NCBI GenBank assembly: GCA_034440615.1
Contig: JAOTOM010004951.1
Location: forward strand, 263,501 to 327,500
DNA length: 64,000 bases
Direction: 5' to 3'
Origin: Ashinkailepas kermadecensis
Taxonomy: Eukaryota > Arthropoda > Thecostraca > Neolepadidae
The notes beneath the pieces are model-generated. The model worked only from the letters and a program-made list of their open reading frames with translations. It did not search any database and was not told the origin of the DNA. Both the position numbers and the translations under genes were made by a program. Shown here one piece after another: positions 54,894 through 64,000 of this stretch. Positions within the stretch are counted from its first letter, which is position 1, and each line of letters begins with the position of its first letter.

Positions 54894-55079
54894 GGGCGGG
54901 GATGGCCGAGTGGTTAAGGTGCTCAGCTTTGGATACCAAATGTCCCGGGTTGAACACTCGCACCACTCGGGACATTGCCCAATCCCGTGGCCCACCGGCG
55001 AAACAGTGTGGGCGGTGCCATTAACCGTGATCGTGCATAAAGTGCGTCGAGAACCATCCAATAAACAAACAAACAAAGA
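54894..55079 (+). mobile_element. tRNA-derived SINE, second family
   Basis: Begins GGCGGGGATGGCCGAGTGG; box A TGGCCGAGTGG and box B GGTTGAACACT resemble a class II (Leu/Ser) tRNA. A body of about 110 bp follows and ends in (AAAC)n (CAATAAACAAACAAACAAA). A perfect 14-bp target duplication GACGCGTGTGCCAG lies at 54880-54893 and 55080-55093. It is unrelated in body sequence to the SINEs at 2.2 and 10.1 kb. Confidence 0.85.
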
Positions 55080-55093
55080 GACGCGTGTGCCAG

Positions 55094-56564
55094 TACCCTG
55101 TTTTCCTGGTGACGGACCGTGGCACCGTCGCATGAGCAGTGAGCATCATTTTGCTGAGGGCAGAAAGATACAATTCAATGCGTCCAAACTGTCACCGGGA
55201 GTGGGTGTTTGTGTACGTATTTTAACATGCACCTCATTTCAACACTATATATTTACTCGGTCCCCGCACCTGGGTTAGTCCACATTTCCACGCCTTCTAC
55301 CAGGGGCGTATCCAGGATAATGTGACGGGGATCTAGTGCAATTTAAGGGCCCCTACATACACCCAAATAAAAGAAGTCCCTGGATTTCGACGAATATATT
55401 TTTTTTGGCAAGCTCTCTTTTCGTGTTTATATTATTTATTTTGAAATGTGAAAGTTATATCTCCTGTTATCGGCCACTGACTTTAGGTTTCCATTGAAAA
55501 CTGCACCTACTAATCTCTGTGGGGACGAGAGAATGGGTGCAGGGACCAGAATAGTATTGGTGTAGAAGAAATAGCTCAAGAGACCATTCTTTCGCGCCGT
55601 GGACCCGAAAAAAAATCGCACCGCAGTCCAGGAAAAAATAATTCCGTGCTCATGAAAAATTCGTGTGGTGGCCTCGAAAAGAAAAATCACGCCTTCGTCA
55701 CAAAAATAGCGCGAATTCCACAAGAAAACGCGTCAGGGCTCCGAAAATTCGCGTCGAAAGCCCAAATATGGATACCGGGGAGCCTAAATGGGGCGCTCCA
55801 CAGGGAAGTAAACTATCATTGCTTATTTTCAGTCAAAATACCCCCTTTTGAAAAGCAAACATGGTCGACATCCGATAACGTATAAATTAGGGTTGGTTGT
55901 GCCGTCTCTAAGTCTGTTTTATCCTCTCCCTCCACCTCCTGACGCAAATCCTGGGTGCCCCATACCAACCAACGCAAACATTGCCCCATGCCCATCAACA
56001 CAGTCTGAATACACCAATTAACAACCACTATTATGTCAAAGGGCCCGTTTTTGCGGCCTTCGGGCACTCAAATTTAACTGGATTACTCTCTGGAGGCCAG
56101 TGAAAATATCTGCTCGGGTCCCATAAAAAGACGCCGATCCCTAAAACGCACGGAAACACACAAGGAGCCCTAAAAACGCGCCTGGCCTCCTGATAGAAGC
56201 GCAGATGAAGGGAATCAAATCGTCCAATAGTTCTTCTGAGCATCTGGACCGCCGGCGTATAGACCTGATTTCGATAGCTATTTTCAGTGGGCTCATTTTT
56301 CCTTAAAATGATTAGTGGAGCTCCTTAACTTCCCTGTGGAGGAGTCCCAACGTACCGCTATCGTTTCTAATTCGCCAGATTTCAACTCCCTCCCTTACCC
56401 TGTACCGTTTTCCTCAAAACGCTTTTACTTCGGACTCCCAGCTCGATTTGTCGATTTGTTTTGATCACCGATGCATGTTTTCAGCCCCAAATCGAATGGG
56501 GTCGGCGTGATTTTGGATTGATTGATTTTAGGTGACCCTTGCCTAATTTGCTTAATCTGTTCAG
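55094..56564. other. no gene; possible short element
   Basis: At 55310 CAGGGGCGTATCCAGGATAA resembles short-element borders. CTCCACAGGGAAGT (55796) is inverted at 56327 (ACTTCCCTGTGGAG), so an inverted-repeat element may span about 55.8-56.35 kb. No coding region is recognised. Confidence 0.35.
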
Positions 56565-56835
56565 GAGTTGATGGCGGCTTGTTCAGGAATTAGTGACAGT
56601 CTGTTCAGGAGTTGGTGACAGTCTGTTCAGGAGTTAGTGACAGCCTGTTCAGGAGTTGGTGACAGCCTGTTCAGGAGTTGGTGACAGCCTGTCCAGGAGT
56701 TGGTGACAGCCGGTTCAGGAGTTGGTGACAGTCTGTTCAGGAGTCAGTGACAGTCTGTTCAGGAGTCAGTGACAGCCTGTTCAGGAGTTAGTAGCAGCCT
56801 GTTCGGTAGTTGGTGACTAGCTATTCGGGAGTTGG
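56565..56835. repeat. 22-bp minisatellite (GTTCAGGAGTTGGTGACAG)
   Basis: About 12 units with TGTTCAGGAGTTGGTGACAG and C/T variants, changing to TTCGG(T/G)AGTTGGTGACT at the end. Confidence 0.9.
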
Positions 56836-56864
56836 TGACTGGCTGTGGTCCGTAGCTGGCTGGT

Positions 56865-57265
56865 TGGGATGCGTGTCGGCTGGCAGGAGTCCGTGGCCGG
56901 CCGGCTTGAGCCTTTACCAGGCTGGTGGGAGTCCCTGGCCGGCTGGCAGGAGTCCGTGGCCGGCTGGCTTGAGCCTTTACCAGGCTGGTGGGAGTCCGTG
57001 GACGGCTGGCAGGAGTCCGTGGCCGGCCGGCTTGAGCCTTTACCAGGCTGGTGGGAGTCCGTGGACGGCTGGCAGGAGTCCGTGGCCGGCCGGCTTGAGC
57101 CTTTACCAGGCTGGTGGGAGTCCGTGGACGGCTGGCAGGAGTCCGTGGCCGGCCGGCTTGAGCCTTTACCAGGCTGGTGGGAGTCCCTGGCCGGCTGGCA
57201 GGAGTCCGTGGCCGGCCGGCTTGAGCCTTTACCAGGCTGGCAGGAGTCCGTGGCCGGCTGGCCAA
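56865..57265. repeat. 63-bp minisatellite, 6 units
   Basis: Each unit contains GGCAGGAGTCCGTGGCCGG, CCGGCTTGAGCCTTTACCAG and GCTGGTGGGAGTCC. The 21-residue period is open in several frames on both strands. Units also share GGAGT with the preceding 22-bp array. I do not call a gene. Confidence 0.9.
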
Positions 57266-57455
57266 GTTCGGCCGTGCGTGGTCGAAGCAGCCGTGAAATG
57301 TGTTCGATCGCGGCTAATTGGGCTGGCTCGCCTGCTGACGCGGCGGCAGGTGGTGCCTGCCGCGCCGTCCGACGGCCTCGCCACGGCCGCCACGTCCGAC
57401 CGGCGACGGTATCCGACACGTGTCACACCTGACCGGCCGGCCTGCATCCGTCGAT

Positions 57456-57457
57456 AT

Positions 57458-57543
<86 letters not shown>

Positions 57544-57550
57544 TTACACA

Positions 57551-57634
<84 letters not shown>

Positions 57635-57635
57635 A
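57456..57635. repeat. (TA)n microsatellite
   Basis: About 180 bp of TA interrupted once by TTTATATATTTACACATC. Confidence 0.95.
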
Positions 57636-57640
57636 CATAA

Positions 57641-60435
57641 TATAATTGCGAGTATATGACGTACCAGCACTTCAACTGAGGCACCGGTGGAATATGGATG
57701 CGTTCTTCGCGCGCATTCCATGGGGAATTCCGCCACTTTCAACGCAATGTGGCGTTCCTTACGGATTTCACGAGAGTACGTGTGCAATCGACGAATCGAA
57801 CAGCATCTTCCTCACCTTCCCAGCATAGTGACATTTGGCTAAAAACCACAAGGCAAACTTTAGGCCTTGTGGTTTCCAGATGATGCATTTCCACACATCC
57901 CCAGGGGCGCTGATGTTGCGTTTCTAAAAGCTAGGTGGTACTCAAGCATCACCTCTTAGCACTGAGACTCCACCCATGATAGTTGGCTACTGGCGAACTG
58001 TACCTGAATTTATTTGTATTAAGCTATGTCTAAGAAGCAGTGCTCATTTGAAGTACTACTCAAAAGCGCCATTTGAGCATTTGCTGCGTGAAGTGGCAGA
58101 GCTAAACACGAGAATTCCTTTGTTCGCGTACGGTAATTCCCTTGTTCACATACGGAAATTATCTTGTTCACGTACGGGAATTCCCGATGTAAAGTACGTA
58201 TGATCTGATGTATGGCTGACGATTTGAAACCAATGGATCGAAACCGGAAACCAAGATTCTATTTTCGCACCGGCGGCCCAAACGCACGCTTAGATGAAAC
58301 TTGCTTTAATCTTAATTCACTTTCAAGTTTCATGTATTCGAAAGAACGTCTTACAACTTGCTTCACCAGGTGAAATTAAAAAAACACTATATGAGGGACG
58401 ATCCTGTAGAAAGACAGCACGGCAAAGTATGTAGCAAGCGAACGTTGCTTACAACACGGTACAGTTATGTAGCAAGTGAAGCCCATGCTCCCTACCACAG
58501 ACTATCGACCAAAATGTATTCTTTAGATAGTTATCACCGATGATTTAATAGCTGTGTTTGCACCGCTTCATCCGCCGCTCAGTCCGCCTGAGGTGCATAT
58601 ATAACGGACCAACCAAATGACATCAGGTAATGTGCAGGTACAGGGCGCTGTTAGGTATGGGTGTCGGGGCACGCATAGCTGCGTCGATTTACTATCCACG
58701 ACTATGTCCATTTTACATGAACTTCCTTACCTGATGTACCATCGCATCAGTCATGTGCATCAAATCAATTCGTCCAAATTAAGTTATCCACCCGGACATT
58801 ATTGGTTTAGGATAAGTTCAAATCCTGCTAGCTCCCCATTCTATCTCCAGCAGAATCACATTCTAACAAATCCCGCTCCAGATGCATCGGTGGTGTCTGA
58901 AGTCTAGGTATGGTTTCTGAAACCTAGATATGCACATTTCCCATTCGAATGACATGAAAACTGAACAAGGAATTTTCCACGTGCGGCTACAGGTACAAAA
59001 ACGGAAAAGTTCCTTCTTAAAATTTATGCTATACTTGTGATATCAAAGAGTGCTAATTAAAACGTCGGATCATCCGGAAAGGGTTGGGCATGCTTGCAAA
59101 TATATACCGTATAACCGTAGCTAGAGCATCGTAGCCTTTTCCTTCCACATGTTTCCCTCTTTGGTGAATCCAACCCAACACAACCTCTCACACCGATGAA
59201 AAGTTCAACCCATCACAACCTGTTACACCGATGAGAAGTTCAACACAATCTGCTGCACCAATGACAAGTTCAACACAACACTTGTTACGCCGATGAAACG
59301 TCCAACCCGTCCATCGGATGAACCTAAACCAGCAGACAATTTCAGAACCAGGACTCTTCGTACACACCTTCACAAAAATCAACGCTTTATCATGGATCCG
59401 TGTGAATCTTTCGATACCTTTGTTTCAGCCTAAACTATGCATACTAACCTGAACCTCGAGTGCATACACCATTGGATCAGAGATCCAAGCTACCGGAACT
59501 CATAGCTGTGAGGGTCCATTTGTCAAATTCGGTGCTGGTGTTGGCTGTGACCATTTGCCAAATTCAGCGGTGCGTGTGTCCGCTCGGTCAGAGGCCAGCA
59601 CGGCGCGCGCCCTGTTCGTGACGACCGACCTGTGTTTGAAAGGTTCCGTCGGGGATGTTCGGCGTTGTTTGACTATCCATCAAACCCTACGCAAATAGTC
59701 CGGGCCGTCAGCTAGTCGATAGTTCTATAACTGCGACTACGAGACACCGGAATAACAGACGGCGCGGCTCAATCGCGAAGGGTACCAGGTGCCGTCGCCA
59801 GAAACAGCCATCGAGCGTTGGCGGGCGGGGCCCGGGAGGTCTAATGGGTCTCAGGACGGAGGGCATGGTGGTCGATCCAGTGTGGCGAGCCCGACACCGT
59901 CTGGGGCTCGATGGCCACGTGGGAGCGTGACATCCTGGAGTCGCTCGACACAGCCCGATTGCGAGTAAGAGCGTAGTACGGGAGGGTCTAGTCACGTGCG
60001 TATGGGAGACAAGTGCATTTGAGAGGTCGACCCGGCCCTGCGCGAACGTCACGTTATTCAAGTCGCAATAACTTTTAGTTTTTTGTCGCAGCGTTTCGCG
60101 TCCTAAATTTTTATCACTTGGATTAAGTTGCGTATGCCAGTTTTACCTTCACCAAGTTTTATCCCATCAGTTTTCATGGGGTGTTTAAATTTTACTCAAC
60201 GAAATAGGGTTGCAGCAGCTTTTTCGCTGCCGGCCAACTCCCAGCAGCGTCCCATGGTGTAATGCAGCGGTTCACGCTATAATTATCCCACTCAGCGCCA
60301 GATCTGCTCTTTCCATTTTGATGCCCACACTCCCTTCATCGCAGCTCTTCCCCACGAAGTACTTTTAATCTTTGTGCAAAGCAAGGTGTGTGTGGCGTCT
60401 CCGCAGCTGGCGATGGAATTATCACCGCAGCCGGC
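57641..60435. other. no gene; small repeats and a hairpin
   Basis: 57843-57875 is a perfect 12-bp stem AAACCACAAGGC / GCCTTGTGGTTT with a 9-nt loop. 58112-58190 holds three copies of a 25-bp CTTGTTCACGTACGGGAATT unit. 59173-59310 holds four copies of a 34-bp unit around CACCGATGA-AAGTTCAAC. No coding domain is recognised. Confidence 0.4.
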
Positions 60436-60439
60436 GACC

Positions 60440-62240
60440 CGCGTCCGTCCCCGCAGCTGGGTGGTATCGCTCCGTCCCCGCAGCTGGGTGGTATCGCTCC
60501 GTCCCCGCAGCTGGGTGGTATCGCTCCGTCCCCGCAGCTGGATGGTATCGCTCCGTCCCCGCAGCTGGGTGGTATCGCTCCGTCCCCGCAGCTGGGTGGT
60601 ATCGCTCCGTCCCCGCAGCTGGGTGGTATCGCTCCGTCCCCGCAGCTGGATGGTATCGCTCCGTCCCCGCAGCTGGGTGGTATCGCTCCGTCCCCGCAGC
60701 TGGGTGGTATCGCTCCGTCCCCGCAGCTGGATGGTATCGCTCCGTCCCCGCAGCTGGGTAGTATCGCTCCGTCACCGCAGCTGGATGGTATCGTTCCGTC
60801 CCCGCAGCTGGGTGGTATCGCTCCGTCACCGCAGCTGGGTGGTATCGCTCCGTCCCCGCAGCTGGATGGTATCGCTCCGTCCCCGCAGCTGGGTGGTATC
60901 GCTCCGTCCCCGCAGCTGGGTGGTATCGCTCCGTCCCCGCAGCTGGGTGGTATCGCTCCGTCCCCGCAGCTGGGTGGTATCGCTCCGTCCCCGCAGCTGG
61001 GTGGTATCGCTCCGTCCCCGCAGCTGGGTGGTATCGCTCCGTCCCCGCAGCTGGATGGTATCGCTCCGTCCCCGCAGCTGGGTGGTATCGCTCCGTCCCC
61101 ACAGCTGGGTGGTATCGCTCCGTCACCGCAGCTGGATGGTATCGCTCCGTCCCCGCAGCTGGATGGTATCGCTCCGTCCCCGCAGCTGGATGGTATCGCT
61201 CCGTCCCCGCAGCTGGGTGGTATCGCTCCGTCCCCGCAGCTGGGTGGTATCGCTCCGTCCCCGCAGCTGGGTGGTATCGCTCCGTCCCCGCAGCTGGATG
61301 GTATCGCTCCGTCCCCGCAGCTGGGTGGTATCGCTCCGTCCCCGCAGCTGGGTGGTATCGCTCCGTCCCCGCAGCTGGGTGGTATCGCTCCGTCCCCGCA
61401 GCTGGGTGGTATCGCTCCGTCCCCGCAGCTGGGTGGTATCGCTCCGTCCCCGCAGCTGGGTGGTATCGCTCCGTCCCCGCAGCTGGGTGGTATCGCTCCG
61501 TCCCCGCAGCTGGGTGGTATCGCTCCGTCCCCGCAGCTGGGTGGTATCGCTCCGTCCCCGCAGCTGGGTGGTATCGCTCCGTCCCCGCAGCTGGGTGGTA
61601 TCGCTCCGTCCCCGCAGCTGGGTGGTATCGCTCCGTCCCCGCAGCTGGGTGGTATCGCTCCGTCACCGCAGCTGGGTGGTATCGCTCCGTCACCGCAGCT
61701 GGATGGTATCGCTCCGTCCCCGCAGCTGGGTGGTATCGCTCCGTCCCCGCAGCTGGGTGGTATCGCTCCGTCCCCGCAGCTGGGTGGTATCGCTCCGTCA
61801 CCGCAGCTGGGTGATATCGCTCCGTCCCCGCAGCTGGGTAGTATCGCTCCGTCCCCGCAGCTGGGTGGTATCGCTCCGTCCCCGCAGCTGGGTGGTATCG
61901 CTCCGTCCCCGCAGCTGGGTGGTATCGCTCCGTCACCGCAGCTGGGTGGTATCGCTCCGTCCCCGCAGCTGGATGGTATCGCTCCGTCCCCGCAGCTGGG
62001 TGGTATCGCTCCGTCCCCGCAGCTGGGTGGTATCGCTCCGTCCCCGCAGCTGGGTGGTATCGCTCCGTCCCCGCAGCTGGGTGGTATCGCTCCGTCCCCG
62101 CAGCTGGGTGGTATCGCTCCGTCCCCGCAGCTGGATGGTATCGCTCCGTCCCCGCAGCTGGGTGGTATCGCTCCGTCCCCGCAGCTGGGTGGTATCGCTC
62201 CGTCCCCGCAGCTGGGTGATGCCGCTCCGTTCCTGTAGCT
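60440..62240. repeat. 27-bp minisatellite, about 66 copies
   Basis: The unit has CCGTCCCCGCAGCTGGGTGG then TATCGCT; each carries CAGCTG. Variants are mostly GGT/GAT and TCC/TCA. It is open in two full-length plus frames (616 and 651 codons) and one minus frame (643 codons), a consequence of a stop-free 27-bp unit. The plus frame beginning at 60388 reads (PSPQLGGIA)n. Degenerate units begin around 60400. No start context, signal peptide or partner exon marks any frame as real. Confidence 0.95.
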
Positions 62241-62249
62241 GGGTGGTAT

Positions 62250-63304
62250 CGCGGTTGATTATTGTTCCGGGAGTCCGGGTTCGGTCTCTGGGGTGGGGGC
62301 TGACTGTTGTTAATTTCCGCGTTGTATAATGCAACTTGATGCATATTTCGCATCCGGAATCACTTCGGCTCTGCATGCATGCTTGAAGGCACGCAGTCAT
62401 TAATGCTATGCACCCATTACTGATACGCACGGATATTCGACAAGCTGTTCTTGACACCTGCCCCGTCCGTCCAGCGCCCATATAGGTGTCTTATACTGGC
62501 AACGAATAGGCAAAGACCCATCCTGGTACCTTAACGAACCCAGTTTGATTTCGCAAAGCCTACGTGTTCCGTGGGATGGCTGAGACGATGATGGATACCG
62601 TTGCAGGCTAAATCTCAGTGGATCCGTTGAATTACTCGTTCGTCAACGTACTCAGTTGAACGCACAAGAGCCCGATTGGTTTCGTTGCTGGTGGCGGTGG
62701 CTGTGACATTACGACGCATTCAGCAGCTGAGGCCATATGGCCCCGCCTGCCTCTCACCCTGGCAGGAAGGGCGGGCGCCGCGGGGAATCGAACCCCGTAC
62801 CTCTGGCTTGCCATTGGCATTGTTGCTGACCGGCGATTTGGACGGATCCGCTTGCACCGGCCGGGACCTCAGTGGGACGCGCAGGAGAGCTGCGTGGACC
62901 GTTCTCAGCCGCATGGCACCGCATCGTCGGTCCGCCGACACGGGCCGAACCGAGCACTCGGCTCCATAGCACACCTGGCCGCCAGACCGGCTCAGTGGGC
63001 CGCGACCGCCCCCAGCCACCGACGCACAATTGGTGACACTCGTCGGATAAACCACTCGCCTTCCAGCAGCAAGCGGATGTGCCGAGCGGAGCTCACAACA
63101 GCAACGAACGACACATAGGTGTAGCACGAAGCATGACCATCTTGGGAATAATTTAATGAGATGAAATACAAGTTAATACATTCAACACCATGAACACCAT
63201 GTCCGACATCACACTGAGAACAGACGTCACGTTTGCACCTGCCACTGGAAGCACTGGAAGCCACAGTGTGGCGCCACAATGCGCGGAATGCGGGCAGCGT
63301 GACA
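62250..63304. other. no gene; degenerate tRNA-like segment
   Basis: On the minus strand near 62764-62820 a box-B-like GGTTCGATTCC with flanking CGGG/CCCG stem and a GGCGCCC end resembles a tRNA 3' half. The D-arm side does not fold convincingly. Nothing else is recognised. Confidence 0.3.
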
Positions 63305-63800
63305 GGCGGCGACGGTACCGCTCCCGCGGCAGATGGGCGACGGTACCGCTCCCGCGGCAGATGGGCGACGGTACCCCTCCCGCAGCAGATCGGCGACGAG
63401 GTACCGCCTCCCGCGGCAGATCGGCGACGGTACCGCTCCCGCGGCAGATCGGCGACGGTACCGCCTCCCGCGGCAGATCAGCGACGGTACCCCTCCCGCA
63501 GCAGATCGGCGACGAGGTACCGCCTCCCGCAGCAGATCGGCGACGGTACCGCTCCCGCGGCAGATGGGCGACGGTACCGCTCCCGTGGCAGATGGGCGAC
63601 GGTACCGCTCCCGCAGCAGATCGGCGACGGTACCGCTCCCGCGGCAGATGGGCGACGGTACCGCCTCCCCGGCAGATCAGGTATTCCCGCGGCAGATCGG
63701 CGACGAGGTACCGCCTCCCGCGGCAGGTCGGTGACGAGGTACCGCCTCCCGCAGCAGATCGGCGACGAGGTACCGCCTCCCGCGGCAGGTCGGTGTCGAG
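63305..63800. repeat. 27-31 bp minisatellite with GGTACC
   Basis: About 17 units of CGGCAGATCGGCGACGGTAC followed by CGCTCCCG, with insert variants (GACGAGGTACCGCCTCCCG) that change unit length by 3-4 bp. GGTACC occurs in nearly every unit. Confidence 0.9.
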
Positions 63801-64000
63801 GTATTGTCGTTGTGGAATCGTTCACATGATGTGCGTGCACAAGCTGTGCCCGTCCGCCCTGAACGTATTTACGTGCGGCACGTTTGTACGGAGGAATATC
63901 GTGAGCAGGTTGGCGCTCCCACGGCCCGAGCGCCGGCGGCGCGCCCTTGTACTCGCCCGCTCTCACGCCTCCGCTCGGACCGTGGGAGCGCACGGAATTC
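63801..64000. other. no recognisable feature
   Basis: The short inverted pair GGCGCTCCCACGG (63913) / CCGTGGGAGCGC (63979) encloses about 55 bp. Nothing else is seen. Confidence 0.4.

Noticed and set aside
60374..62353. Three 600-codon frames across the 27-bp array as genes
   Set aside because: Both strands and two plus frames are equally open, which follows from a stop-free 27-bp unit. No start context, targeting signal or flanking domain distinguishes one.
62764..62830. tRNA gene on the minus strand
   Set aside because: Box B and a T-arm are present, but I cannot fold a D-arm and acceptor pairing; at best a tRNA relic.

Overview
The window looks like a repeat-dense stretch of a metazoan, probably invertebrate, nuclear genome. 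Reasons: intron-type splice junctions around coding pieces, remnants of five or more retroelement groups (an I-like LINE with RNase H, CR1-like LINEs, an R2-like LINE end, a Penelope-like element, an orphan LINE ORF1), at least two tRNA-derived SINE families with intact target-site duplications, a long-TIR DNA transposon, short TIR elements and many minisatellites. Two coding families (around 33-34.6 kb and 45-47.5 kb) resemble, from memory, uncharacterised proteins abundant in arthropod and other invertebrate genomes. I cannot fix the phylum. There are no operons, Shine-Dalgarno sites, rRNA or convincing functional tRNA genes.

Layout. 0-2.4 kb: GC-rich and 18-bp tandem repeats, then a SINE. 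3.3-7.9 kb: two TTAA-flanked elements packed with AGGTCA half-sites; between them lies a minus-strand rhodopsin-like GPCR exon with a sequon-rich tandem-repeat ectodomain. The second TTAA element sits inside a Penelope-like GIY-YIG endonuclease frame. 10-16.6 kb: a second copy of the same SINE, a degenerate I-like LINE (gag knuckles, endonuclease, RT, RNase H) and a decayed CR1-like RT. 16.8-19.2 kb: another CR1-like LINE on the minus strand. 19.4-23.4 kb: a 20-bp minisatellite and a LINE gag ORF followed directly by an A-rich tail. 25-26.8 kb: a possible TIR element. 28-33 kb: many minisatellites. 33-34.7 kb: a broken invertebrate protein-coding copy with a splice acceptor. 35.7-36.1 kb: a 196-bp near-palindrome with hammerhead-like motifs between AT tracts. 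36.5-39.8 kb: a 30-bp minisatellite split by a CR1-like LINE with a 620-codon uninterrupted frame. 39.9-40.4 kb: an Ala-rich exon with 11-residue repeats. 43.4-48.6 kb: nested short TIR elements and a 3-kb DNA transposon with a broken transposase, inserted in an R2-like ORF end. 52.7-55.1 kb: a CR1-like RT fragment, a second 3' end of the 37-kb LINE on the other strand, and a tRNA-derived SINE. 56.5-63.8 kb: tandem arrays, the largest about 66 copies of a 27-bp unit.

Only two pieces look like host gene exons without visible damage: the GPCR exon (4368-5975, minus) and the Ala-rich exon (39912-40405, plus). Almost everything else is mobile DNA in several stages of decay, and several nested insertions give relative ages: Penelope-like ORF before TTAA element; R2-like ORF before TIR transposon; minisatellite before CR1-like LINE; older sequence before SINEs. 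All family assignments were made by reading motifs, without database searches.
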